A stretch of 64,000 nucleotides of DNA. It comes from Streptomyces collinus Tu 365 (lineage in GTDB: Bacteria; Actinomycetota; Actinomycetes; Streptomycetales; Streptomycetaceae). The translations under genes and the position numbers were made by a program. The stretch is taken from the NCBI RefSeq assembly GCF_000444875.1, contig NC_021985.1, forward strand, positions 2,799,535-2,863,534, in the 5' to 3' direction. This document shows, piece after piece, positions 46,328 through 54,752 of the stretch. Under the pieces are notes generated by a model, which saw only the letters and a list, made by a program, of their open reading frames with translations, had not been told where the DNA came from and made no database searches. Position 1 is the stretch's first letter. Every line of letters starts with the position of its first letter.

Positions 46328-46996
46328 TCAGCCCTCGTGGGCGCCCAGGTGCAGCCGTATCGCCCCGTCCGCGGCGGCCTCGACCCGCACGTGGGTGAGG
46401 TCGGGGACGACCACGTCGGGGCCGTGGGCACCGGCCCGTGGTCCGACGCCCACGACGCGCATCCCGGCGGCCTTCCCCGCCGCGACACCCGCGCCGGAGT
46501 CCTCGAAGACGACGCAGTCCGCGGGGGCGACGCCGAGTTCGGCGGCGCCCTTGAGGAAGCCCTCCGGGTCCGGCTTGCTCGCGCCGACCGACTCCGCCGT
46601 GACGCGGACCTCGGGCAGCGGCAGGCCGGCGGCGGCCATCCGGGCGGTGGACAGGGCGACGTCGGCCGAGGTCACCAGGGCGTGCGGCAGGCCGTGCAGG
46701 GAGGCGAGGAACGCGGCCGCGCCGGGCACCTCGATCACGCCGTCCAGGTCGGCGGTCTCCTCCGCGAGCATGCGGGCGTTGTCGGCGAGGTTCTGCCGCA
46801 CCGGCCGGTCGGGCAGCAGCACCGCCATCGAGGCGTGGCCCTGCCGGCCGTGCACGACCTTCATCACCTCGTCGCCGTCCAGGCCGTGCCGCTCGGCCCA
46901 GCGCCGCCAGATGCGTTCGACCACGGCGTCCGAGTTGACGAGGGTGCCGTCCATGTCGAGCAGGAGGGCGCGGGCGGTGAGGACGGTGGCCGGCAT
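46328..46996 (-). CDS. HAD-superfamily sugar-phosphate phosphatase-like protein
   Basis: Beta-phosphoglucomutase/phosphatase-like HAD protein of 222 residues. It has motif I LLLDMDGTLVNSD (nucleophile and acid Asp), motif II ALVTSAD, motif III Lys in SVGASKPDPEGF and motif IV VVFEDSGAG. It resembles sugar phosphatases such as DOG1/YfbT types; substrate inferred only. ATG 46996 has GGAG six bases upstream. An AT-rich pocket near 47070-47095 may hold its promoter. Confidence 0.87.
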   Translation of the reverse strand: MPATVLTARALLLDMDGTLVNSDAVVERIWRRWAERHGLDGDEVMKVVHGRQGHASMAVLLPDRPVRQNLADNARMLAEETADLDGVIEVPGAAAFLASLHGLPHALVTSADVALSTARMAAAGLPLPEVRVTAESVGASKPDPEGFLKGAAELGVAPADCVVFEDSGAGVAAGKAAGMRVVGVGPRAGAHGPDVVVPDLTHVRVEAAADGAIRLHLGAHEG

Positions 46997-47141
46997 CGGC
47001 AGCTCCAGGGAGGAATGACGGGACAAGGCGGCCCCGCCCGCCGGTCAGGGAAAACGGGCGGGGGCCACTTTGTTTCTCTACGGTACAAAATAAGGGCGGG
47101 ATCGCGCCACCGCCCCGGGCGAGCGTTCACCCGCCGTTCGC

Positions 47142-47723
47142 TCAGCCGGCGACCGCCTCGTACAGACTCCACACGCCGAGCGCCAGCATCAGCAGCGCCG
47201 CGATCTGTGTGATCAGGCGCAGCGGAACCCGCTTCATCAGGGCCTTTCCGCCGACGATGCCGAGCCCGGCCACCGCCCACAGACCGAGGACGGCGCCCAG
47301 GCCGACGGAGATCGGGTCGTCGTAGCGGGCCGCGAGGTTGGCCGTCATGATCTGCGTCAGGTCGCCGAACTCGGCGACCAGGATGAGCATGAAGCCGGTG
47401 CCGGCCACCTTCCAGAAGGACTGGTCGGCGGGCTTGCGGACCTCCTCCTCTTCCTCCCCCTTCTTCAGCAGCAGCACGGCCGCGCCGGCGAGGAACAGGA
47501 CGCCCGTGAGGGCGTGCACGATCTGCTGGGGCAGCAGGGTCAGCACGCTGCCGGCCGCGACGGCGAGCACGACGTGCAGCAGGAAGGCGGCGGCGACGCC
47601 CGCGAAGACGTACGAGGCCCGGTAGCGGGTGCCGAGCACGAGACCGGCGAGCGCGGTCTTGTCCGGCAGTTCGGCGAGGAAGATGACGCCGAAGACGAGC
47701 GCCGTCACGGTGATGCTGATCAA
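47142..47723 (-). CDS. TMEM165/GDT1-family cation (Mn2+/Ca2+) exporter
   Basis: Membrane protein of 193 residues with six helices and two copies of the family motif: LAELPDKTAL near residue 20 and VAEFGDLTQIM at about 115 (E-x-G/P-D-K/L-T). A charged cytoplasmic loop (KKGEEEEEVRKP) separates the halves. Homologues export manganese or calcium. A yybP-ykoY manganese riboswitch upstream supports Mn2+ efflux. The start is TTG 47723; GAGGG is only three bases away, so the start is tentative. Confidence 0.92.
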   Translation of the reverse strand: MISITVTALVFGVIFLAELPDKTALAGLVLGTRYRASYVFAGVAAAFLLHVVLAVAAGSVLTLLPQQIVHALTGVLFLAGAAVLLLKKGEEEEEVRKPADQSFWKVAGTGFMLILVAEFGDLTQIMTANLAARYDDPISVGLGAVLGLWAVAGLGIVGGKALMKRVPLRLITQIAALLMLALGVWSLYEAVAG

Positions 47724-47778
47724 GGTCCCTCAATCGGTCGGGCTGCCCCGCCGAGAGCGCTGAACATCACAGGCGACA

Positions 47779-47815
47779 CCTCGGCATGGCAGCACACTCT
47801 GCGCCCGTGCCGAGG
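47779..47815 (-). terminator. Hairpin of the Mn-riboswitch expression platform
   Basis: CCTCGGCA and TGCCGAGG form perfect 8-bp arms with a 21-base loop, between the aptamer and the exporter start. It may act as a terminator when the aptamer is unbound. Confidence 0.5.
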
Positions 47816-47834
47816 GGCACGCGCGTGCACTGCT

Positions 47835-47940
47835 TGCCGAAGGTCTCGCTGGCGGCCCCTACGGGATCCGCCTCCGGGCGCCGGCTCAGGCTGGCTGAGC
47901 AGTATGTCGACGGTCCGGCGAAGAGCTACTCCCCTTCTGC
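47835..47940 (-). ncRNA. yybP-ykoY manganese riboswitch
   Basis: Read on the minus strand, the conserved parts are AAGGGGAGTAGCTCTTCGCC at the 5' side, ACATACTGCTCAGCC in the middle, and GCCAGCGAGACCTTCGG at the 3' side (about 47855-47838). These match the yybP-ykoY aptamer, which senses Mn2+ and usually turns on exporters. The next gene is a TMEM165-type exporter, which fits. Confidence 0.9.
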
Positions 47941-47980
47941 GCTCCCCATGGTACGGGACGTGAAAGTTCCGCAGTGAACC

Positions 47981-48009
47981 TTGTCGTGTCATGAACGCGT
48001 CACTAGATT
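47981..48009 (+). promoter_or_regulatory. Strong sigma-70-like promoter of the secreted nuclease gene
   Basis: TTGTCG (47981-47986), a 17-base spacer and TAGATT (48004-48009). Spacing is ideal for the housekeeping sigma factor, giving a leader of about 80 bases. The rest of the 47724-48096 gap is taken up by the divergent manganese riboswitch. Confidence 0.65.
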
Positions 48010-48096
48010 CACCCCGAGCGCTCATCCCCCGGCAACACGGCACCGCGAGCATTCCCTCGCTCGCGCCCGAAACCCCCACCCCGCAAGGGAGTTCGC

Positions 48097-48741
48097 ATGT
48101 CCAGGTTCTACGCGCGTCGACGGCTGAGCATACTCTCGGCCCTCACGGGCCTGATAGCCTCCGTCGCCCTGTTCAACTCCCCGAGCGCCTCCGCCGCCCT
48201 CCCCACCCCGGTGAGCGCCGCCACCGCCCGCGGCTACCTCTCCCAGCTGACCGTGGCCACCGAGAACCGCACCGGCTACAGCCGCAGCCTCTTCCCGACC
48301 TGGATCACCATCTCCGGCACCTGCAACACCCGCGAGTGGATCCTCAAGCGGGACGGCACGAACGTCGTCACCGACTCCGCCTGCACCGCCACCAGCGGCA
48401 GCTGGTACTCGCCGTACGACGGCGCCACCTGGACCGCCGCCTCCGACGTGGACATCGACCACCTCGTCCCGCTCGCCGAGGCCTGGGACTCCGGTGCGAG
48501 CAAGTGGACCACCGCCCAGCGTCAGGCCTTCGCCAACGACGTCACCCGGCCCCAGCTCCTCGCCGTCACGGACAACGTGAACCAGGCCAAGGGCGACCAG
48601 GACCCGGCCACCTGGATGCCGTCGCGCACCGCCTACCGCTGCACCTACGTCCGCGCCTGGGTGCAGGTGAAGTACTACTACGACCTCTCGGTCGACTCCG
48701 CGGAGAAGACCGCGCTGACGAACTACCTGGCGAGCTGCTGA
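48097..48741 (+). CDS. Secreted HNH-type nuclease (DUF1524/GmrSD C-terminal-like)
   Basis: Protein of 214 residues with a signal peptide ending near SASAALP. The nuclease motif is DVDIDHLVPLAEAWDSGASK, followed by RQAFANDVTRPQLLAV, NQAKGDQDPATWMP and a Cys pair around YRCTYV and the final Cys. These are marks of the DUF1524 His-Me-finger group also found in GmrSD. An exported copy is probably used for nucleic-acid scavenging or during development. ATG 48097 has AGGGAG six bases upstream. Confidence 0.9.
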   Translation: MSRFYARRRLSILSALTGLIASVALFNSPSASAALPTPVSAATARGYLSQLTVATENRTGYSRSLFPTWITISGTCNTREWILKRDGTNVVTDSACTATSGSWYSPYDGATWTAASDVDIDHLVPLAEAWDSGASKWTTAQRQAFANDVTRPQLLAVTDNVNQAKGDQDPATWMPSRTAYRCTYVRAWVQVKYYYDLSVDSAEKTALTNYLASC

Positions 48742-48822
48742 CCCCGGCACCGCCGGACGTCACCGCTACGGCCGCCCGCCCTCCCGACCGCCGCGTACGC
48801 CCGGTCGCGGAGGGCGGCACCG

Positions 48823-48935
48823 TCACGGGGCACGGCCGCCCAGATCACGGGGCACGGCCGCCCAGGTCGCGGGGTACGACCGCTCAGGTCGCGGGGTACG
48901 ACCGCTCAGGTCACGGGCTACGGCGGCTGCGCAGG
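48823..48935. repeat. Tandem 22-bp repeats, about five copies
   Basis: Units start at 48823, 48845, 48867, 48889 and 48911 and follow TC(A/G)CGGGG(C/T)ACG(G/A)CCGC. The third and fourth copies are identical. It lies between the nuclease and the convergent DedA-type gene. Confidence 0.8.
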
Positions 48936-48977
48936 GCGCGAAGTACCCGACTACGCAGGCGCGGGCTGCGGCTACGG

Positions 48978-49592
48978 CTACGGCTGTGCGGGCCTGCGCC
49001 GCACCAGGAACCCGGCCGCGGCCCCCGCCGCGCACAACGCCACCACCGACACCCCAGCGGCCAGCCAGGTGGCACCCAGCCAGCGGCCGCCGAAGTAGCC
49101 GAGCGCGACGCTGTAGCCCGCCCAGGACAGGCCGGCCAGCGCCGACCAGGGCAGGAAGTCGCGGGCGCGGCGGTGCGCTGCGCCGGCGCAGAAGGAGACC
49201 ACCGAACGGCCGGCGGGGGCGAAGCGGGCCAGCACCACGAGGGCGCCGCCGCCCCGGGCCAGGGCCTCACCGAGGCGTTCCTGCGCGGCGGTCAGCCGGC
49301 GGGACCGGGCTATCGCGCGGTCCAGACGCTCACCGCCCCGCCAGGCCAGCCGGTAGGCGACCAGATCGCCCAGCACCGAGGCGGTCGCGGCGGAGAGGGT
49401 CAGGACGAGGATGTCCGGCACGTCGTGCGGGACATGACCCGCCGCGCTGGACCCGGCGGCGGCCGCCGTGGCCGCGGTGATGACGAGCACTCCGCTCGGC
49501 AGCACGGGCACGAACACGTCGAGGAGCACCGACAGGCCCACCATGGCGTAGATCCATGGGCCGGCGGCCAGTGACCCCAGGCTCTCCAGCAC
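48978..49592 (-). CDS. DedA/SNARE-associated-family membrane protein
   Basis: Protein of 204 residues with the DedA (VTT) core: GLSVLLDVFVPVLPSGVLVI, SVLGDLVAYRLAW, VVLARFAPAGRSVVSFCAGA (the FxRxxPxxR-like signature) and PWSALAGLSWAGYSVALGYF. Family members act in lipid-carrier flipping or membrane homeostasis. GTG 49592 has GGGAG six bases upstream. The frame extends further upstream but without a better start. Confidence 0.85.
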   Translation of the reverse strand: MLESLGSLAAGPWIYAMVGLSVLLDVFVPVLPSGVLVITAATAAAAGSSAAGHVPHDVPDILVLTLSAATASVLGDLVAYRLAWRGGERLDRAIARSRRLTAAQERLGEALARGGGALVVLARFAPAGRSVVSFCAGAAHRRARDFLPWSALAGLSWAGYSVALGYFGGRWLGATWLAAGVSVVALCAAGAAAGFLVRRRPAQP

Positions 49593-49757
49593 TCCGACTC
49601 CCCCGTAGCTCCCCCGACAACAGCCATACAGCGTACGCGGCAGGTGTGACAGAGGGGCCGACGGGGGCACATGCGATCGAAGCGGAGCTTTCACCGCCGG
49701 GACCGCGCGGGCCGCCGAGCGGCCACCACGACCGCTCTCCCGACCAGGGCTCTCATG

Positions 49758-49800
49758 GCCACGGCGCCCCTCCCCGTCGGACGGGGAGGGGCGCCGTGGC
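49758..49800. terminator. Perfect 20-bp terminator hairpin after the DoxX gene
   Basis: Arms at 49758-49777 and 49781-49800 are exact inverse complements (GCCACGGCGCCCCTCCCCGT on the left) with a three-base loop. It ends 10 bases from the DoxX stop on the minus strand. Confidence 0.88.
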
Positions 49801-49809
49801 GCGGGCCGG

Positions 49810-50262
49810 TCAGGCCGCTATCGGGGTCTGCTCGGCGGCCGGCCGGCGTGTCGCCGCCGTGCGCCGGCTCAGCAGCCGGTCGAGCCCGAAGGCGCCCGAG
49901 CCGGTGAAGACGAGCAGCAGGAACGCCCAGCAGAACAGCACCGACATCTCGCCGCCGTTCTGGATGGGCCACAGCGCGACGCGCTGGTGCACGTCGAAGT
50001 AGGCGTACGCCATCGAGCCCGAGGCGATCAGGGCGGCACCGCGGGTGCCCAGGCCGAGCAGGACGAGGCCGCCGGCGACCAACTGGATCACGGCGGCGTA
50101 CCAGCCGGGCCAGGTGCCGGAGGGGATGGACCCGCCGGTGCCCATGGCGCCGCCGAGGACACCGAAGAGCGAGGCGGCGCCGTGCACGGCGAAGAGCAGG
50201 CCGAGGACGACGCGGAAGAGCCCGAGGACGTAGGGCTGAGCGGAATCGAGACGTGCGGACAT
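49810..50262 (-). CDS. DoxX-family membrane protein
   Basis: Four-helix protein of 150 residues. DoxX features are LGLFRVVLGLLFAVHGAASL, IQLVAGGLVLLGLGTRGAAL and MAYAYFDVHQRVALWPIQNG-GE. Family members link to thiol or redox stress but their activity is not settled. ATG 50262 is preceded by AGGAG. An inverted repeat, 50345-50361, lies about 85 bases upstream. Confidence 0.9.
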   Translation of the reverse strand: MSARLDSAQPYVLGLFRVVLGLLFAVHGAASLFGVLGGAMGTGGSIPSGTWPGWYAAVIQLVAGGLVLLGLGTRGAALIASGSMAYAYFDVHQRVALWPIQNGGEMSVLFCWAFLLLVFTGSGAFGLDRLLSRRTAATRRPAAEQTPIAA

Positions 50263-50344
50263 GACGAGGGGTCTCCTCTTCGGTGCGGTCGGGCCGGCCG
50301 GGGACGGGCCGGTCGTGGGGGCGGCGGTACCGAATGGAGGACCC

Positions 50345-50361
50345 AGGTTAGGGGAACCTAA
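50345..50361. promoter_or_regulatory. Palindromic operator upstream of the DoxX gene
   Basis: TTAGG-GGAA-CCTAA (50348-50361) is a perfect inverted repeat and overlaps AGGTT-AGGGG-AACCT (50345-50359). A CTTGCAAG palindrome follows close by near 50368-50375. A repressor site is likely; the regulator is not encoded next door. Confidence 0.5.
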
Positions 50362-50567
50362 TCAAAGCTTGCAAGTTCAACATTTGGCCATGGTTACGCC
50401 TCCGCTCGCGGTGCCGCCGCGACCCGAGCCGCACGTGAGGCACCCCGCGCCGGCGCCCCTATGCCCGAAAACCTGACCGATTCGAGCTCTGGACACACAC
50501 CCCACCGCCGCCCCACGGCCCTCACCGGACGCCCCCGGCGCCACCCGGACCCCGCGCGGACCGGGCC

Positions 50568-50798
50568 CTAACCCGCCTCCCGCACGGACCGCCCCCGCAC
50601 CTCCAGACCCCCCAGCAGGTCCGCCGTGGCCTGCGCCACGGCCTCCACCGCCCGGTCGAACACCTCGCGGTTGTGGGCGGCCGGGGCTCGGAAGCCCGAG
50701 ACCTTCCGCACGTACTGCAGCGCGGCGGCGCGGATCTCGTCCTCGGTGGCCTCTTCGGGCAGTACGGGCGGGCGCAACGTCTTGATACTCCGGCACAT
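50568..50798 (-). CDS. DUF2277 protein
   Basis: Protein of 76 residues starting MCRSIKTLRPPVLPEEATED, with EIRAAALQYVRKVSGFRAPA and a helical end. It matches the short DUF2277 family, often with the Cys-Arg-Ser-Ile-Lys start. Function unknown. ATG 50798 is preceded by GGGGG. Divergent from the panE-like gene, with a 93-base gap. Confidence 0.88.
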   Translation of the reverse strand: MCRSIKTLRPPVLPEEATEDEIRAAALQYVRKVSGFRAPAAHNREVFDRAVEAVAQATADLLGGLEVRGRSVREAG

Positions 50799-50891
50799 GC
50801 CCCCAGTCTCACGCGGATCGCCCCGCCCTGGAAGGATCACGCCGAAGGCGGCCACCGAACCCCGGGGCCGACCGACGAGAGGAACACCCTC

Positions 50892-51791
50892 GTGACGACA
50901 CAACGCACCGTGGCCGTCCTCGGCCCCGGCGGCATCGGCGGCCTCCTCGCCGCCCTCCTGTCCCGCTCCGGGCACCGCGTGGTCTGCCTCGCCCGGGAAG
51001 CCACGGCCGACACCCTGCGCACCGACGGGATCCGGGTCCGCAGCCGCCTGTTCGGCGACTTCACCGCTCCCGTGGAGGCCGACACCGAACTGCGCGAACC
51101 GGTGGACGCCTGCCTGGTCGCCGTCAAGCACACCGCCCTGGACACCGCCCTCGCCCGCCTGGCACCCGACCGCCTCGGGGACGCCCTGGTCGTCCCGCTG
51201 CTCAACGGCGTCGAACACCCCGCGACCCTGCGCGCCCGCTACCGCGCCGACCGCGTCGCCCCCGGCGTCATCCGCGTGGAGTCGACCCGCACAGCACCCG
51301 GCGTGATCGAACACGGCAGCCCCTTCGCGGAGATCGACCTGGCCGGCGACGGCGTACCCCGCCCCCGGCTGGACTCCCTGGCCGAGGTGCTCGCCGACGC
51401 GGGGGTGACCACCCGCGTCCTGGCCGACGAGACGGCGGCCCTGTGGGCGAAGCTGGCCTTCCTCGCCCCCTTCGCGCTGCTCACCACCCGCTACGGCATC
51501 CCCGTCGGCGAGGCGCGCACGGCGCACCGCGAGGAGCTGGAGTCCCTGGTCGCCGAGACCGCCGCGGTGAGCCGCGCCTGCGGAGCCCCCGCGGACCCGG
51601 CCCGGTCCCTGTCCCGCTTCGACGCCTTCCCCGCATCGACGAAGTCCTCGATGCAACGTGACGCCGAGGCCGGACGCCCGCTCGAACTCGACGCCATCGG
51701 CGGCGCGTTGCTGCGCGCGGCGGACCGTCACGGCGTACCGGTGCCGGTGACGGCGCGCCTGGTTCAGGAACTGCGCGCGGCCGGCCACTGA
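50892..51791 (+). CDS. panE: 2-dehydropantoate 2-reductase (ketopantoate reductase) family
   Basis: NADPH-dependent reductase of 299 residues. The N-terminal Rossmann loop is VLGPGGIGGLLAALL. The catalytic region has LVAVKHTALDTALA and LLNGVEHPATL, with ALWAKLAFLAPFALLTTRYG in the C-terminal helical domain, and PASTKSSMQRDAEAGRPLEL, the usual ketopantoate-binding stretch. It would make pantoate for coenzyme A, but many Streptomyces have paralogues, so the assignment is tentative. GTG 50892 has GAGAGG nine bases upstream. Confidence 0.82.
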   Translation: MTTQRTVAVLGPGGIGGLLAALLSRSGHRVVCLAREATADTLRTDGIRVRSRLFGDFTAPVEADTELREPVDACLVAVKHTALDTALARLAPDRLGDALVVPLLNGVEHPATLRARYRADRVAPGVIRVESTRTAPGVIEHGSPFAEIDLAGDGVPRPRLDSLAEVLADAGVTTRVLADETAALWAKLAFLAPFALLTTRYGIPVGEARTAHREELESLVAETAAVSRACGAPADPARSLSRFDAFPASTKSSMQRDAEAGRPLELDAIGGALLRAADRHGVPVPVTARLVQELRAAGH

Positions 51792-51796
51792 GCACC

Positions 51797-51830
51797 CCGC
51801 CGGCCCGGTGACCCGACGGCCACCGGGCCG
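51797..51830 (+). terminator. Hairpin after the panE-like gene
   Basis: GCCGGCCCGGTG and CACCGGGCCGGC form a perfect 12-bp stem with a 10-base loop, five bases after the stop. Confidence 0.8.
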
Positions 51831-51943
51831 GCCCCGCACCCGCGACGAGGGCCTCATGTCAGCCCCCGGCCCCTGAACGCCCGTTCGCGTGAACCTCACC
51901 TCCGAACTCGCCACCCAAAATCGAACAGGCGTACCATTGCCGC

Positions 51944-52300
51944 GTGGCTAAGACCTATGACTTCCCCAGTGACCTCCGCGCCGGCCAGGAGGAGCTGCAT
52001 CAGGTCCGGGCCGAGCTGTCGGCGCTGCTCAAGCGGCTGCCCTGGTCGGTCGAGCCGGCGGACGGCTTCAGCGACGACAACGGCTGGCGGAAGGTGGAGC
52101 GGCCCGCGTCCCCGGGCTGGACGGCGGACGAGCAGGCCGAGGTGGAGAAGCTGCGCCGACGGGAGCACGAGCTGGCGGTGTTCGTCAGCGGCCACCGCTT
52201 CTGGGCCGAGGTCGCCACGGCGGACCGCGTCGAGGCCCGCACGAGGCTGAAGCACGCCCACGAGGAAACGCCCCCGGAGCCCACCGGCCCCACCGCCTGA
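51944..52300 (+). CDS. Small acidic helical protein of unknown function
   Basis: Protein of 118 residues. The start AKTYDFPSDLRAGQEELHQV leads into long charged helices (DEQAEVEKLRRREHELAVFV). Conserved-looking but with no motif that I recognise. TACCAT at 51932-51937 lies six bases before GTG 51944, consistent with a leaderless transcript. It is followed by a terminator and a tRNA gene on the other strand. Confidence 0.72.
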   Translation: MAKTYDFPSDLRAGQEELHQVRAELSALLKRLPWSVEPADGFSDDNGWRKVERPASPGWTADEQAEVEKLRRREHELAVFVSGHRFWAEVATADRVEARTRLKHAHEETPPEPTGPTA

Positions 52301-52308
52301 AACGGGAA

Positions 52309-52334
52309 AGCCCCCGACCGACCCGGCCGGGGGC
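52309..52334. terminator. Hairpin between the small gene and the tRNA
   Basis: AGCCCCC and GGGGGCT pair, with further pairing inside (CCGG elements). It lies eight bases after the stop at 52300 and just beyond the tRNA 3' end on the minus strand. Confidence 0.65.
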
Positions 52335-52344
52335 TCCCTGAACG

Positions 52345-52416
<72 letters not shown>

Positions 52417-52605
52417 GTTCCTCCCCGGGACATCGCCCAGGTTGAGTCGACAGCCTACATGGCCGACGGCGGTGCACGACAAACGGAAAAGCCCGTGGGC
52501 CGCGGAGTCAGCACTCCCTCCACCGAACCGACCGCCCCGTGTCTTCGTCCATCCCGGGTGGGAGAATGACACCAGCCACGGCGGATCACAGCACGGGAGA
52601 GGGAT

Positions 52606-53997
52606 GTGACGGGGACACCGGGCACGCCATCGACGCGGTCGTACCCGCCGTCGGCCTCCAGGGCCCGGGGCGGGTCCTCGGCTCTGCGGGACGCCCTGGC
52701 GCTGATGGCGCTGCCGGCGCTGGCCGTGCTCGCGCTGCCGGGCGCGTTCGCCGGGGGTGGTACGCGGCGCTGGTTCGGCGGGCGGGCGGAGGGGCAGCGG
52801 GCCGAGGCGCAGGCGGCGAAGGACGCCGCGGCCGCCGCGTTCTACGAACTGGACACCGCCCAGCGGGATCTGCGGATCTCGGTGGAGACGATCACGGCCG
52901 TCGACGACTCCCCCGCCGCGCGGCGGGCGGTGGCCGACTTCGACGCGCTGGGCGCGCGGATCGACGAGGTCAGTCAGCGGTACATCCAGGCCGTGGACGC
53001 CCATGACCTGGACCGGGACGACCTGGAGGCCGCGGTGGCGGCCCGGGCGCGTACGGAGCTGACCGCGGCCAGGGACGAACTGGTGCGGGTCAAGCAGGAG
53101 CTGGACCGGTTCGGCGCTTCGCTGGAGCCGCTGCTGGGCAAGGCCGAGACCCAGCTCGCCCGGCTCGCCCCGGCCGTGGAGCGGGCGCGGCAGGCGCTGC
53201 TGGGCGCGAGCAACGCGCTGGACACGGTGCGGCAGCGGGGTCTTGGCGCCGACGACCTGGCGGCGCGGCTGGCGGCGCTGTCGCCGGAGCTGACCCGGCT
53301 GAACCAGGGTGCCGGTCAGCACGGGGCGGCGCAGACGCTGGAGCGGGCCGAGCGGGTGCAGCGGGAGGCCGCGGCGATCCTGGCGGAGGCGGAGCGGCTG
53401 CCGGAGAAGGCGGCCGAGGTGGATCACCGGCTGGTGAGTCTGCGGACGCGGGCGCAGGCGCTGACGACCCGGGCGGGGCAGGTCGATCCGGTGCTGAGCG
53501 AGCTGCGGCGCAGGTTCGCCGCCGCGTGCTGGCAGGATCTGCAGCAGGTGCCGGCGCAGGCCGCGGAGAACGTGCGGCAGGCGGAGCTGAAGCTGCGCGA
53601 GGCGCAGGCGGCGCGGGACGCGCAGCGCTGGCCGGACGCCACGTCGCTGCTGTCGACGGTGCGGGCGCTGCTGAACACGACGGACGAGGCGGTGTCGGCC
53701 GCGGGTGACCGGCTGGCCCGGCTGAACGCGGTGCAGAAGGATCCGCAGCAGGAGATCGAACGGACGCGGTTCGCGATCCGGGACGCGCAGCGGCTGGCGA
53801 TGACGGGCCGGTCGACGCCGGATCCGCGGCACGCGCGGCCGCTGGACGACGCGGTGGGGCGGCTGGAGCGGGCGGTCGGTGGGCTGCAGGGCCGCCATCC
53901 GGACTACTGGCACTTCCTGACCGAGACGGAGGCGGTGCGGCAGGCGGTGGCCCGGGTGGTGGGGCAGATCCGGGAGGAGCGCGGGGGCGGGCACTGA
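52606..53997 (+). CDS. Long coiled-coil membrane-anchored protein
   Basis: Protein of 463 residues with one hydrophobic stretch near residues 33-50 (ALMALPALAVLALPGAFAGG), followed by almost continuous Ala/Arg/Glu/Leu helix with heptad-like spacing (AARTELTAARDELVRVKQEL, ERAERVQREAAAILAEAERL). It ends with HPDYWHFLTETEAVRQAVAR. No enzymatic motif. It is probably a scaffold or envelope protein; function unknown. GTG 52606 follows GGAGAGGG closely. Codon use is normal for the neighbourhood. Confidence 0.75.
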   Translation: MTGTPGTPSTRSYPPSASRARGGSSALRDALALMALPALAVLALPGAFAGGGTRRWFGGRAEGQRAEAQAAKDAAAAAFYELDTAQRDLRISVETITAVDDSPAARRAVADFDALGARIDEVSQRYIQAVDAHDLDRDDLEAAVAARARTELTAARDELVRVKQELDRFGASLEPLLGKAETQLARLAPAVERARQALLGASNALDTVRQRGLGADDLAARLAALSPELTRLNQGAGQHGAAQTLERAERVQREAAAILAEAERLPEKAAEVDHRLVSLRTRAQALTTRAGQVDPVLSELRRRFAAACWQDLQQVPAQAAENVRQAELKLREAQAARDAQRWPDATSLLSTVRALLNTTDEAVSAAGDRLARLNAVQKDPQQEIERTRFAIRDAQRLAMTGRSTPDPRHARPLDDAVGRLERAVGGLQGRHPDYWHFLTETEAVRQAVARVVGQIREERGGGH

Positions 53998-54082
53998 GCG
54001 GCGCGTGTTGCCGGGTGGGGCGGGGCGGGCGGATATTGAAAGAGGACGGATGGCCTCCGCTCAACGCCCGAGGGAGGCGGAT

Positions 54083-54691
54083 ATGGCCACACACGTACAC
54101 GCACGCCAGCGCCGGCGGATCCGGTTCGACGAGCATCTGCCCGTCGATCACCGGCTGAACCTGGTGTACCGGATCGGTGCCGGTCTGATCGGTGGTTTCC
54201 TGGTCGCCTTCGGCATCCTGGGCCTGATCGACCACATCGGCTTCTTCGACACCGGCGGGAATTCGGTCGCCGGCCTGAACACCAACGGCACGCTGAGTGT
54301 GCTGTCGATCTGCATCGGTGCGCTGCTGCTGGTCGGCATGGTGATCGGCGGCAACTTCGCGTCGACGCTGAACATGGTCCTGGGTGTGCTGTTCCTGCTG
54401 AACGGCTTCCTGTTCCTGGGTCTGCTGGACACCCCGAACGACTTCCTGGCGTTCCGGATCCAGAACGTGCTGTTCAGCTTCGTGGTGGGGCTGTTGCTGA
54501 TGACGTTCGGCATGTACGGCCGGGTCGGGTCGGTGCTGCCGTACGACAACCCGTACTGGCGGGCCCGGCACCCCGACCCGGGCACCGAACCGCCGGGGAA
54601 CGAGCACCGGACGGGTGTGCCGCCGGTGACGGCGCCGATGCCCGGCGAGCTGGGCCGGAGCGGACGGGACGGGGTCGGCCGGCCGGAGTGA
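54083..54691 (+). CDS. DUF4383 membrane protein
   Basis: Protein of 202 residues with four helices (IGAGLIGGFLVAFGILGLID, LSVLSICIGALLLVGMVIGG, MVLGVLFLLNGFLFLGLLDT, VLFSFVVGLLLMTFGMYGRV). This matches DUF4383, a family of unknown function. The N-terminus HARQRRRIRFDEHLPVDHRL is basic. ATG 54083 has GGGAGG five bases upstream. ATG 54050 is in frame with AGAGG but gives an atypical extension. Confidence 0.83.
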   Translation: MATHVHARQRRRIRFDEHLPVDHRLNLVYRIGAGLIGGFLVAFGILGLIDHIGFFDTGGNSVAGLNTNGTLSVLSICIGALLLVGMVIGGNFASTLNMVLGVLFLLNGFLFLGLLDTPNDFLAFRIQNVLFSFVVGLLLMTFGMYGRVGSVLPYDNPYWRARHPDPGTEPPGNEHRTGVPPVTAPMPGELGRSGRDGVGRPE

Positions 54692-54752
54692 GTGAGCGGG
54701 TGACCGGCCTCGTGCCCTGGGGTGTGGGCGCGGGGCCGGTTAACCTGTGCGC

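Noticed and set aside
50345..50361. Iron box (DmdR/IdeR) upstream of DoxX
   Set aside because: The arms TTAGG/CCTAA are present, but the spacer is four bases; the known 19-bp box needs nine.
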